From NCBI GenBank assembly GCA_015232455.1, contig JADFZQ010000002.1:306256-370255 (forward strand): DNA of 64,000 nt, in the 5' to 3' direction. Of the stretch, positions 8,754 through 16,786 are shown piece by piece (within the stretch, counting starts at the first letter, position 1; the number at the start of each line of letters is the position of its first letter). The DNA comes from Desulfamplus sp. Lineage in GTDB: Bacteria; Desulfobacterota; Desulfobacteria; Desulfobacterales; Desulfobacteraceae. The translations under genes were made by a program, and so were the position numbers. A model generated the notes under the pieces. That model did not search any database and had not been told where the DNA came from. It was given only the letters and a program-made list of their open reading frames with translations.

Positions 8754-10109
8754 TCAATTGATATTATATGACAATTTTCTTGCGAGTTTTCCAATTTTAT
8801 TTAGAAGTCCAAATTTCGTCATTTGACAAGTTATCTTACCGTATTTTCTATAAAAGAGATTGAATAACAGATATGGTGCAATCTGATTTTTTGCGTCAGG
8901 TATGCGTTTGAATATGTTTTGTAATGAATAAAATTGATTATATGCCCATATATATCCATTATATAACTCATCTTCTGTCATATGTCTTGGTTTGAAAACC
9001 ACATTTGATGTATTATAAAGATTCCAGTCATAGCTGATTATTCTTTTTTCTTTTTCCAATTTTTTGAATAAAACTGTCCCCGGATACGGAGTTAGTATAT
9101 GTGCTGTCATAGTTGAAATTTTATTCTCAACCAGCCATGTTACTGTTTGTGAGAATACATTGCTGTGATCATTGTCGAATCCAAAAACTATGCTGGCATT
9201 TATCATTATTTCCCGCTCATGTATTTCTTTTATTGTCTTTTCATAGGATTCTGCTCTGTTTTGTTTCTTGTTCACATTCATCAAAGACGCATTATTGATA
9301 GTCTCAAATCCGATAAACAGGCTTTTACATCCCGTTTCTTTCATCATATCCAGCAACTCAGGATGATTACCGATGTTTGCCGATACTGCACCATTCCATG
9401 ATAAATTTAAGTGTTTTATGTGTCGTAACAGTTTTTTTGTCCATTCAATATTTCCGATCAGATTATCATCTATGAACATTATATGCTTTGTTTCATGGCG
9501 TTCTATCTCATTTACAAGATCAGCCATATTTCTCATTTTATATTGCTTATCAATATATTCACAACTGTTATAACAAAAATCACAACAATATGGACACCCT
9601 TTACTGGCTGTTATTATGTTTGTATATAAATAATTGTTTCTATTAATAAATTCCCAATTCATCGTTGGTAATTCATATCTCTCTGAATTATTTTTCCTAC
9701 AATATATTCTTTTTAGATTTCCCGTTTTCAAATCTTTTAAAACATCATTCCATACATATATTCCTTCACCTATACATATTGAATCTGAGTGTTTTTTAGA
9801 CTCTTCGGGAGATGCACTTACGTGGATTCCGCCTAATATAACCTTTACTCCTTTTTCCCGAAATCTCTTTGATATTTCATAAGCACGCTTTGCTGTGTCA
9901 ACATTGACCGTGATTCCGACAAGATCGGCTGGTTCGCTGTAATCTATTGATTTTATATTTTCATCTTCAATAATTACCTCATATTCATTAGGAGTAAGTG
10001 ATGCAAGGGACAATAACGATAATGACGGCGACAGTAATCGTTTTAAGTCAGTGTCCATAGGTCGCAAACTCATTTTAGGTGAAACTAATTTTATTTTTCT
10101 TTTTGCCAT
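8754..10109 (-). CDS. cobalamin-binding radical SAM protein
   Basis: About 451 residues from the ATG at 10109; a GTG at 10154 would add 15 residues and the frame stays open further upstream, so the start is not settled and neither candidate has a good ribosome-binding site. The N-terminal B12-binding domain includes DLVGITVNVDTAKRAYEIS and VKVILGGIHVSASPEE. The radical SAM cluster is SKGCPYCCDFCYNSC (Cys-x3-Cys-x2-Cys), with the later SLFIGFETINNASL and HILTPYPGTVLFKKL. Order and motifs match class B radical SAM enzymes, as in the gene at 5908, but similarity between the two is only at motif level. It lies at the 3' end of the accessory block, 140 bp after the CHAT gene and just before an attC-like sequence, and may be cassette cargo. 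Reaction unknown. Confidence 0.8.
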   Translation of the reverse strand: MAKRKIKLVSPKMSLRPMDTDLKRLLSPSLSLLSLASLTPNEYEVIIEDENIKSIDYSEPADLVGITVNVDTAKRAYEISKRFREKGVKVILGGIHVSASPEESKKHSDSICIGEGIYVWNDVLKDLKTGNLKRIYCRKNNSERYELPTMNWEFINRNNYLYTNIITASKGCPYCCDFCYNSCEYIDKQYKMRNMADLVNEIERHETKHIMFIDDNLIGNIEWTKKLLRHIKHLNLSWNGAVSANIGNHPELLDMMKETGCKSLFIGFETINNASLMNVNKKQNRAESYEKTIKEIHEREIMINASIVFGFDNDHSNVFSQTVTWLVENKISTMTAHILTPYPGTVLFKKLEKEKRIISYDWNLYNTSNVVFKPRHMTEDELYNGYIWAYNQFYSLQNIFKRIPDAKNQIAPYLLFNLFYRKYGKITCQMTKFGLLNKIGKLARKLSYNIN

Positions 10110-10249
10110 AAATTTGAAAGATGAAGCTATGGATTCGGATAACGCCAAAATCACAGGTTTATCTGGTGTATTTTTTGATTGGGATTGAATTTGGGTTGCA
10201 AATACAAGAGATTATTAAGCTTAGAGAGCCAATCGCATGGGGAAGAAAA

Positions 10250-13200
10250 TCACCCTTCCAAATCCTCTTGAATCTGCTTTAATAATTCTTCTACTTCTTT
10301 TGCTGAAATCTCCAAAACCGCTCCTATCTTTGACAAAAAGCTATCCGAGTAACCTCTTTTCCCCAAACGTGCCAAACTCCTCAAGGTGATTTGAATTCCA
10401 TGAGCGTCTTCAAATTCCTTTAAAATTTTTAAGGCTTGCAAAAAATACTCTTCAGCCTGCTGCAACTTTCCCTGTTCCTCAGCGACTCTGCCTAACTGAT
10501 GGTAGGTAGAAGCCTGCTCATAGCGGGCGTTGAATTCGATGAAAATTTCCAGTGCCTTTTGAAATGCCTCTTCGGCTTGTTGGAACTTTCTCTGTTCCTG
10601 TGCGACTATGCCTAACTGATGGTAGGTTTTAGCCTGCTCATAGCGGGCGTTGAGTTCGATTTTAATTTCCAGTGCCTTTTGAAATGCCTCTTCGGCTTGT
10701 TGGAACTTTCTCTGTTCCTCAGCTACGATGCCTAACTGATGGTAGGTAGAAGCCTGCGAATAGCGGTCGTTGAATTCGATTTTAATTTCCAGTGCCTTTT
10801 GAAATGCCTCTTCGGCTTGTTGGAACTTTCTCTGTTCCTGTGCTACGATGCCTAACTGATGGTAGGTATAAGCCTGCGAATAGCGGTCGTTGAATTCGAT
10901 TTTAATTTTCAGTGCCTTTTGAAATGCCTCTTCGGCTTGTTGGAACTTTCTCTGTTCCTGTGCGACTATGCCTAACTGATGGTAGGTTTTAGCCTGCTCA
11001 TAGCGGGCGTTGAATTCGATGTAAATTTGAAGTGCCTTTTGAAATGCCTCTTCGGCTTGTTGGAACTTTCTCTGTTGATGTGCTACGCAGCCTAACTGAT
11101 GGTAGGTAACCGCGATCATCTTTGCTTTGAATTCTTTATCAAGAATCGCCAAGGCTTCCAAACGGTGTAAAGCCTCTTTGTAACGGGATTCAGCTTTCTG
11201 GTATTGTTTTAAATCTAATTCTCGTCGTCCCAGATCGCCCAGCACCCGCACAAAATCCATTCCTGCATGAGTAAGCTGCTCTGGGGAATATTGTTTGGAC
11301 TGTTCCAAAATCATTTTCCCCAGGTCTATGCCTTTTTGGTGGTCTTGACGCAATGTTAAGTATTCATCCAAGGCGGTATAAATCCCCCAAATGGAAACTT
11401 TTTGTTGCAGGGCAAAATTTAGTGCCGTGTATAGATTGCTGCTCTCCAATGGGATTAACATTTGCCCTATCTGTTTTTCCTGGGCATTTTGGGCAGTCAA
11501 AAAACCATGCAATGCCATTCCAATTAGATCATAGTGCTGCCGAAAAGCAGTCTCGACTGCTGTTTTAAAATCAGGATTATCCAGCACAGCAAGGCGGGTT
11601 TTCAGAAAGTAGGGAAAAATCGGCTGTAGAGTTAAAAATCCCGGAATGGCGTGAGGGGATACTAACCCCCAATTTTGTGCGGTTTGTATTACTTCCGATG
11701 CCCGCTCAAAAGGGATCCCTGACAAAGCGGGCTGTTGCTGCAACAGCTTGAAATATTCGGGAAGTAACTTCTGCCAGACCACGCCGGTGAAGGGAAACAG
11801 GCACAGCAACATTTTTTGAGCAGATTCGTCTAAATTGCTGTGCGAGTATTCAATACATCGGATAATACTGCGGGTGCGTGCTTCTGTGGAATTATCCTTT
11901 GCTCGGGGATCGATCTGCTCGTCTCCGCTTTGCAAGGCTTTTAGAACGGCTTCAGGTGCGGAGTGTCCAAGGTTGGACAAGACAACTTCCAAAGGCAGGG
12001 GATATCCTGCCAGCATTTTTAGCAATTCACGGAAAGCTTCGCTTTCTCGGTATCTCTTTTGAATGGATTTATCCGGGACTTGCTCGGTCAAGATATGCTC
12101 CGCTAGCCTCGAAGCAGCTTCTGTATCCAGACCGGTCAGTTCGTACCTGTCATTTTTACGCAACGGGGCGCTGCCTGTGGAGCCGGCTTGTTCTAACCAA
12201 CGTTCCTCACTGCGGGACCCCAACAACACCAATGTAAGACCGTCTTTCAACTCGACCAAAAAATTTCGGAACTTTTCTTGTTCTGCTTTGGGCAAAGTAT
12301 TGGGAATCGCAAGTTCCTGCCCGGTTATTGATTCGAGGTTGTCTAAAATCAACAAATGGCGTTTCGACCGCAAATCTTGGCTCAGTTGTTGCTGCTGCAA
12401 GGCAAACTCTTTAGACTGAAAATTGCTAAATGCAGGAGAGACCGTTCGTCCCTGGGGAATGTCTTGATTGTACAAGCACTGGGCGATCTCCATCATGATT
12501 TGCTCAGCAGTATAGGCTTTTTTATCATAGCCAAAATAAAAAACGTTCTGCACAAGTCCAGTGCGTTGCCACCACGCCCCCAAATGACACAACAATGTAG
12601 TTTTTCCGGCTCCGCCCATACCATGCACCAGGAGCAAATTCTTGCGTCTGCCTTGCACAACTGCCAACAATCGTTTTTCGATTTGCAAAATGTCGATATC
12701 CCGACCAAAAAATCCATAGGTCGGTTCAGGCGACTGAAAGTAACTTTTTAGTTTTGTCCCAAACTCAGCTTGTTCATTATCCGTCATAGGACGCAAGGGC
12801 AAAGAGAGGGCAGACAGCCCTTGGGGTTGATATAGCACCGGCAGCAGCCAATCCTCCAATTGAATTTGATAATTGAAATAGGCACGTCTTTTCTTTTGGT
12901 TGTGTAATTCATAACGTGCATGGCACAAAGCCTTCAAAAGGTCTTTTTCCGAAAGCAACTTGGGGTATAGTGTTTTCATCATCAACTCAGCAGCACTTAC
13001 CGTAACGGAATAGCCCATTGCAATGACGTTCTGGATGCCGGCTTGCAATAGACGACTGCCTAAGCTGGTTTCTTGCTCGCCGATTTGTTTTCCTGACTGG
13101 CAAGCATTCAAGATGGCAATCGGAATTTGATATTCCTGAAGCAATTGTGCCAACTCATCGGCTCTGGCTGCATCTATTTTCTCCTCATCATCGGTTTCAA

Positions 13201-14059
13201 AAAAAAGATAGGCTTGCAATGAATCAGAATCATTATTCGGAGCTTCTAAATTATCTCTTCCATAGCGATCCTCTAACATCACCTTAAATGATTGATATTC
13301 AACATCCGAAAGCTTGCCGATCTGCTTCAATTGCTGATGAGTTAGGATAGACCCATGCAGATCAAAATGGATGATATGATAATAGCCGACTCCGTGTTGA
13401 TCTCGACTGGCTTCCAGATGTTTCATCAAGGCTTGGTAAGTACCGGGACGCACCAAATCAATGTTTACCGGAGCGTTTATATTGCGTAAAGCGTCTATCA
13501 AAGGGCGGGAAATAGTTCGGTAGCCCACATCCCGCCGCCCGTGAGGACGGGCAGTAACAACCAACAAGTTTATAAAAGGGGATTCCTGAACTTTAAATGA
13601 TTTTGTCTGTGAAACCTGACCCCGACGAATCATTGTCCCATGCAGCACAAAAGGATTACGTCCTGGTTCCCGTAGTGCCTCCCAATGCAATTGTTGAAAT
13701 TCAGGCGAACCAATGATTTCAAATTGCAGCGTGTTCAAGCCTTGTTGGCGAGCTTGTTGATAACTCAACCACAAATCTGCGTTGCTTTTGTCGAAAATCT
13801 GCTCAAACAATCGCTCCCCATACTCTTTAATACTTTGTGCCGCTTCCTTGGCTGTAACTTCCTTAAAATAGGGAGTTCGTAAATGCTCTTCAAAATACCA
13901 TGCCAGCGTCTTTTCTTCATCATCAGAAAACGGATTTTTTAAGGCGACCAATGTTCCGGGTCCATGGTTCAAGCTCACAATAGCGTTGATTGTTCCAGAT
14001 TCAATGCTTTTCTCTTTGCTTTGCTCTGTGCTTTTCTCTTTGATGGTGATGAGCGTCAT
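10250..14059 (-). CDS. CHAT protease - P-loop NTPase - TPR conflict protein
   Basis: A 1269-residue protein. Residues about 120-380 form a CHAT (caspase-like) domain with the His motif YYHIIHFDLHGSI and Cys motif AILNACQSGKQIGEQETSLG, the catalytic dyad. Residues about 450-800 form a NACHT/NB-ARC-like STAND NTPase: Walker A LLLVHGMGGAGKTTLLCHLG, Walker B HLLILDNLES, and a sensor-like VLLGSRSEERWL. From about 960 there are TPR units of 40 residues, several almost identical (YHQLGIVAQEQRKFQQAEEA). Proteins of this plan are regarded as bacterial relatives of inflammasomes, sensing an invader by the repeats and activating the protease. It starts one base after the stop of the small gene at 14061-14414, so the pair is one unit. 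Its base composition looks richer in G and C than neighbouring genes, suggesting transfer. Target and trigger unknown. Confidence 0.88.
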   Translation of the reverse strand: MTLITIKEKSTEQSKEKSIESGTINAIVSLNHGPGTLVALKNPFSDDEEKTLAWYFEEHLRTPYFKEVTAKEAAQSIKEYGERLFEQIFDKSNADLWLSYQQARQQGLNTLQFEIIGSPEFQQLHWEALREPGRNPFVLHGTMIRRGQVSQTKSFKVQESPFINLLVVTARPHGRRDVGYRTISRPLIDALRNINAPVNIDLVRPGTYQALMKHLEASRDQHGVGYYHIIHFDLHGSILTHQQLKQIGKLSDVEYQSFKVMLEDRYGRDNLEAPNNDSDSLQAYLFFETDDEEKIDAARADELAQLLQEYQIPIAILNACQSGKQIGEQETSLGSRLLQAGIQNVIAMGYSVTVSAAELMMKTLYPKLLSEKDLLKALCHARYELHNQKKRRAYFNYQIQLEDWLLPVLYQPQGLSALSLPLRPMTDNEQAEFGTKLKSYFQSPEPTYGFFGRDIDILQIEKRLLAVVQGRRKNLLLVHGMGGAGKTTLLCHLGAWWQRTGLVQNVFYFGYDKKAYTAEQIMMEIAQCLYNQDIPQGRTVSPAFSNFQSKEFALQQQQLSQDLRSKRHLLILDNLESITGQELAIPNTLPKAEQEKFRNFLVELKDGLTLVLLGSRSEERWLEQAGSTGSAPLRKNDRYELTGLDTEAASRLAEHILTEQVPDKSIQKRYRESEAFRELLKMLAGYPLPLEVVLSNLGHSAPEAVLKALQSGDEQIDPRAKDNSTEARTRSIIRCIEYSHSNLDESAQKMLLCLFPFTGVVWQKLLPEYFKLLQQQPALSGIPFERASEVIQTAQNWGLVSPHAIPGFLTLQPIFPYFLKTRLAVLDNPDFKTAVETAFRQHYDLIGMALHGFLTAQNAQEKQIGQMLIPLESSNLYTALNFALQQKVSIWGIYTALDEYLTLRQDHQKGIDLGKMILEQSKQYSPEQLTHAGMDFVRVLGDLGRRELDLKQYQKAESRYKEALHRLEALAILDKEFKAKMIAVTYHQLGCVAHQQRKFQQAEEAFQKALQIYIEFNARYEQAKTYHQLGIVAQEQRKFQQAEEAFQKALKIKIEFNDRYSQAYTYHQLGIVAQEQRKFQQAEEAFQKALEIKIEFNDRYSQASTYHQLGIVAEEQRKFQQAEEAFQKALEIKIELNARYEQAKTYHQLGIVAQEQRKFQQAEEAFQKALEIFIEFNARYEQASTYHQLGRVAEEQGKLQQAEEYFLQALKILKEFEDAHGIQITLRSLARLGKRGYSDSFLSKIGAVLEISAKEVEELLKQIQEDLEG
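10440..11160 (-). repeat. tandem 120-bp repeats encoding TPR units
   Basis: Six consecutive units of exactly 120 bp (40 codons) within the CHAT gene, each with phrases such as cctaactgatggtaggt, tagcgggcgttgaattcgat and gcctcttcggcttgttggaa. Differences between units are concentrated in a few codons (Tyr-Glu-Gln versus Tyr-Ser-Gln, and the residues after the Leu-Glu-Ile stretch). The near identity at the DNA level points to recent duplication or gene conversion, and such arrays can change copy number by slippage. Confidence 0.9.
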
Positions 14060-14060
14060 G

Positions 14061-14414
14061 TTACTCTCCCTTGGCTTTGACGATGATCAGATAAACTCCA
14101 GAGTTTGGAGGCATTTCTTTCAGAACAACCTCAGGCACAACTGGGTCTTTAGAAAATTTCTTTTTTAAGAAAGATATTAAAAACTCCTTGATGAGGTCTT
14201 TGATGATCTCCAACGCAAGTCCAACTGCAAATCCGGAGAAAACCAGCAACCCTTTTTGAGCGGTTTCAGGATCAATAGGATATCCAACTGCTTGATCCTG
14301 ATGAATTTGTTTTGCTTCCGCTTTTCGATTCCATTCGTCGGAAGAGTTCCAGGCTTCAACCAATTCAGATACATTCAAAGAGAGTGTTGGGGAAATCAAA
14401 ACAGGGTATTCCAT
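14061..14414 (-). CDS. small partner protein of the CHAT gene, unknown function
   Basis: 117 residues from the ATG at 14414, chosen over an upstream ATG at 14450 because GGAGG lies just before it (complement of cctcc at 14421-14425). The start MEYPVLISPTLSLNVSELVE is followed by a charged stretch, then a hydrophobic segment GLLVFSGFAVGLALEIIKDL that could be a membrane helix, a Lys-rich linker and an acidic/hydrophobic C-terminus. No family is recognised. The stop is one base before the start of the CHAT-NTPase-TPR gene, so they are co-translated; it may be a sensor, effector substrate or regulator of the protease, which is inference from position only. Confidence 0.65.
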   Translation of the reverse strand: MEYPVLISPTLSLNVSELVEAWNSSDEWNRKAEAKQIHQDQAVGYPIDPETAQKGLLVFSGFAVGLALEIIKDLIKEFLISFLKKKFSKDPVVPEVVLKEMPPNSGVYLIIVKAKGE

Positions 14415-14503
14415 AATTTGCCTCCGATAAAAAAATTCACTAAATTTCATATTGTCATGGCGTGATGCACTTTATAATTGTGTCTATAGTAGAATTTAGT
14501 TTT

Positions 14504-14591
14504 CCATAACGCCTTTGCCCACGCGGCACGTGCTTTTTGCACTCCCGTGCAGTTCACGTCCTGCGTGGTCTGGTGCAGCGTTTGGTTAGGT
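14504..14591 (-). other. attC site (integron cassette recombination site)
   Basis: On the minus strand it runs from ACCTAAC (R'' core, 14591-14585) to GTTATGG (R' core, 14510-14504). Between them the arms pair: AACGC with GCGTT, then CCACGC with GCGTGG, then GCAC-rich inner stems. Length about 88 bp. This bounds the cassette that carries the 14061-14414 and CHAT genes. Confidence 0.68.
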
Positions 14592-14727
14592 CATTTTTTT
14601 TATTCAAGTCCTCCAAAATTCCTAATACCATTAATAGAGCCACTGTTTTCAATTATTATTTTATGGAGATACAATATTTCACTCAATCCGTAACAGTAGC
14701 AATGTCAAGTTGAAGCAGTTGTTAGAA
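14592..14727 (-). other. non-coding cassette remnant or long attC half-site
   Basis: No plausible gene. On the minus strand the segment starts with GTTCTAAC (14728-14721), an R''-like core directly after the acetyltransferase-like gene, followed by CAACTGCTTCAACTTGAC, a sequence style familiar from attC sites. Inner arms GCTACTGTT and AACAGTGGC can pair with one mismatch. No clear R' core precedes the attC at 14591, so it is either a long, decayed attC or a cassette without a gene. Confidence 0.45.
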
Positions 14728-14734
14728 CACATTT

Positions 14735-15283
14735 TCAATTTTTTGTAAGAAATGCTAACCCATGATATGAATTACCATTAAACTCAAATTCCGTAATTGT
14801 TTCGATATTTACTTTTGTCGTATGTGCTTTATATGACCTTGCATTTGTTTTGTTTATGAATGTTACTCCCACAGAATATAAACCTGACATCTCTTCTCTC
14901 ATTTTCGAAAATAGGTTTGAAAATGCACTTGTTCCTCGGAGTGTTACATCAACACATATCGGTCCATATTGAAACGAATTGTCTTTCGTAATTGCCATAT
15001 TCCTATAGGAAATTCTCCCAAAGTGTTCAAGCATATAGTCAAACATTGGACGACCAGCAAAATAATCCCAACCTGCAGCAACAGTATAACCCATTATCTC
15101 TTTTGCGTTATCCAAAACAAATAATCCCTTACGCTTTATCAGTGTCTCAAGTTGATCAGTTGTGAATGGTGTTGTAACAAAACCATTTTTCTTTTGTTCC
15201 TCAGATATTTTTGTTACGAGGTTTTTATCCTGAAGACTAAGTATTCCTGTTATGTCTGATGTTATTGCTATTCGACAATCCAT
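14735..15283 (-). CDS. GNAT-like acetyltransferase fold protein (cassette gene)
   Basis: About 182 residues from the ATG at 15283, preceded by AAAGGGAG; an upstream in-frame ATG at 15334 lacks a site and would intrude toward the attC. The protein starts MDCRIAITSDITGILSLQDK, the usual beginning of a GNAT domain, and has the central strand LFVLDNAKEIMGYTVAAGWD and a C-terminal VGVTFINKTNARSYKAHTTK, which resembles the N-x-x-A/S-x-x-x-Y acceptor helix of acetyltransferases. No precise family is recognised. It stands alone between attC-type sequences (15346-15403 upstream; 14727 downstream) as a one-gene cassette. A role in resistance or toxin modification is common for such cassettes but not shown here. 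Confidence 0.6.
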   Translation of the reverse strand: MDCRIAITSDITGILSLQDKNLVTKISEEQKKNGFVTTPFTTDQLETLIKRKGLFVLDNAKEIMGYTVAAGWDYFAGRPMFDYMLEHFGRISYRNMAITKDNSFQYGPICVDVTLRGTSAFSNLFSKMREEMSGLYSVGVTFINKTNARSYKAHTTKVNIETITEFEFNGNSYHGLAFLTKN

Positions 15284-15345
15284 TATTGCTCCCTTTAGTT
15301 TACACAGCATAAATATCTTCCTAATTTTTCGCACCGAAGGTGCCG

Positions 15346-15403
15346 TTCTAACACCGAGTTCATCGGCAGGCGATAGCCTGTCCGCTGGAGTGATTGGTTA
15401 TGC
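15346..15403 (-). other. attC site
   Basis: Minus strand: GCATAAC (R'', 15403-15397) to GTTAGAA (R', 15352-15346), 58 bp. The arms fold on each other around an apical GGC-GATA-GCC type loop, with the stems CAGGC/GCCTG and CCAGCGGA/ATCGG partially paired and an unpaired extrahelical base, as in classical attC sites. It matches the sites at 16728 and 18713 in length and layout. Confidence 0.8.
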
Positions 15404-15431
15404 ATTTGTTTTACTATGCTTCGGCTTCCGC

Positions 15432-15986
15432 TTATTCCTTCTTTGCTTTTGCCTCGGCTGCTTCGGCTTCCGCTTTTTCCTTCTTTGCTTTTGCCTCGGC
15501 TGCTTCGGCTTCTGCTTTTTCCTTCTTTGCTTTTGCTTCGGCTGCTTCGGCTTCTGCTTTATCTTTTCGTGATTTCGCCTCAGCTAAATCGGCGTCAGAT
15601 TTTGCCCTGTTTGCTTCGATTATGCCTGTACGGGCATCACGGCCGAAATTTAAAACCCCTTGGAATAAAGTTATTGCCGCTGCGCTCCCACCAGAAACTA
15701 TTGCGGCAGTAATGATAATTCCTATTGCTGTTGGCTGTGGTGTAACATCAGTTGGAGAAAATAATCGGGAAAGCACATCAAATTGGACATGATGACATGT
15801 AAACCAGGACGCTAAAAATGCGATAGGGGATTTTAAGCCATCTATTTTTTCAGATAATTTCTGAAACCAGTGATATTCAAAGACTATTGCCAGAGCCCGC
15901 TCTAAAAGCATGGCAAGTACGACAAGCAATGAAAGAACGCCGGCAACATCTAAAAGGCGGGAATAAGCTAATTCGGGTGCTGACAT
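15432..15986 (-). CDS. membrane protein with Glu-Ala-Lys coiled-coil repeats (cassette gene)
   Basis: About 184 residues from the ATG at 15986, with AAAGGAG upstream. Two or three hydrophobic segments occur: VAGVLSLLVVLAMLLERALA, SPIAFLASWFTC and GIIITAAIVSGGSAAAITLF. The C-terminus is a charged helix of 14-residue units, KAEAEAAEAKAKKE, coded by three almost identical 42-bp repeats at about 15432-15560. The stop is TAA where the repeat has AAA, so a single base change ended the frame five codons before an in-frame TAG. No family is recognised. It follows the cell-wall-hydrolase-like gene in the same cassette and may anchor or assist it. Function unknown. Confidence 0.65.
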   Translation of the reverse strand: MSAPELAYSRLLDVAGVLSLLVVLAMLLERALAIVFEYHWFQKLSEKIDGLKSPIAFLASWFTCHHVQFDVLSRLFSPTDVTPQPTAIGIIITAAIVSGGSAAAITLFQGVLNFGRDARTGIIEANRAKSDADLAEAKSRKDKAEAEAAEAKAKKEKAEAEAAEAKAKKEKAEAEAAEAKAKKE

Positions 15987-16057
15987 GTGATTCTCCTTTA
16001 GTTGTCTGTGGAATAGCAAGTCTAACACAAACTCACAGGTTATGCTGCTCTCCTTAA

Positions 16058-16693
16058 TTAAAAAGGTACTCGATAAGAGATGAGATTTGCCCTGTCATAA
16101 TTTTGATAGCACACAGAGTCGCTTTGATTGCCGCCAAGGACGTTTATTTTATTACCAGTTTCACCAATATAAAACCCCACATGTCCGCCACTTCCCCTTT
16201 GAAAAACCACTATGCAGCCCCGGCGTGGCGTCTCAATTTTTTTCCCCCAATTATCCCATGATCGAGCCCATGCGGAATCCGTGCCTTCATAACCGGCTTT
16301 TTCAACGCACCAGTTGACAAATGCGGAACACCAATATGTCTCATCATTGGAATTAGCAGGGTATCCCAAGGTCGTTGATCGAAGATACTCCACAACCCGG
16401 GGATTATCGGCAGCACCCGCATATTCACGGACTCCAAGTTCCCGAATGGCAATACTCATCCATGGGAATTCTTCATCCCCGATATCCCCTTCATTGTCTA
16501 AGCTGACCAAAAATTTATGGGATGACCAACCGGTAAGTCCGTCATTTTTCCTGATCTTATACCAATAGGCATCACCGGAAATACTGAGAAGTTCCACAAC
16601 ATCATCCTTGTCAAGGACACCGACAATTTCTCCGGTTAGCTTAGGTTCTCTTCGCACGTTCAGATGAAAAGCTGTTGCTTTGTACCTGCTCAT
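16058..16693 (-). CDS. SH3-domain cell-wall hydrolase, TIGR02594/CHAP-like (cassette gene)
   Basis: A 211-residue protein. Residues 1-65 form a bacterial SH3 domain (TAFHLNVRREPKLTGEIVGV, DAYWYKIRKNDGLTGWSSHKF). Residues about 78-211 have PWMSIAIRELGVREYAGAAD, the catalytic-type YWCSAFVNWCVEKAGYEGT with the candidate Cys nucleophile, GCIVVFQRGSGGHVGFYIGE with the candidate His, and VLGGNQSDSVCYQNYDR. This matches the NlpC/P60-superfamily proteins called TIGR02594, often phage or T6SS-type peptidoglycan amidases. It has no signal peptide, so export would need a partner. It shares one cassette with the membrane protein downstream. The ATG at 16693 is preceded by AGGAGG. Confidence 0.78.
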   Translation of the reverse strand: MSRYKATAFHLNVRREPKLTGEIVGVLDKDDVVELLSISGDAYWYKIRKNDGLTGWSSHKFLVSLDNEGDIGDEEFPWMSIAIRELGVREYAGAADNPRVVEYLRSTTLGYPANSNDETYWCSAFVNWCVEKAGYEGTDSAWARSWDNWGKKIETPRRGCIVVFQRGSGGHVGFYIGETGNKINVLGGNQSDSVCYQNYDRANLISYRVPF

Positions 16694-16727
16694 TTGAATA
16701 ATCCTCCTTTTTTGTTTACGTCTTGTT

Positions 16728-16786
16728 GCATAACACCAGAAATCAGCGGTGAGCGGTAGCGAATCCGCTGGATTGAGTTGTTATAC
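16728..16786 (-). other. attC site
   Basis: Minus strand: GTATAAC (R'', 16786-16780) to GTTATGC (R', 16734-16728), 59 bp, with arms AATCCAGCGGA and CCGCTGATTTCTGG that pair around a small loop. The last 15 codons of the EcoRI-type methyltransferase frame run through this site. Confidence 0.82.

Noticed and set aside
10440..11160. Regular 120-bp spacing as a CRISPR-like array.
   Set aside because: The units are in frame and code for TPR helices.
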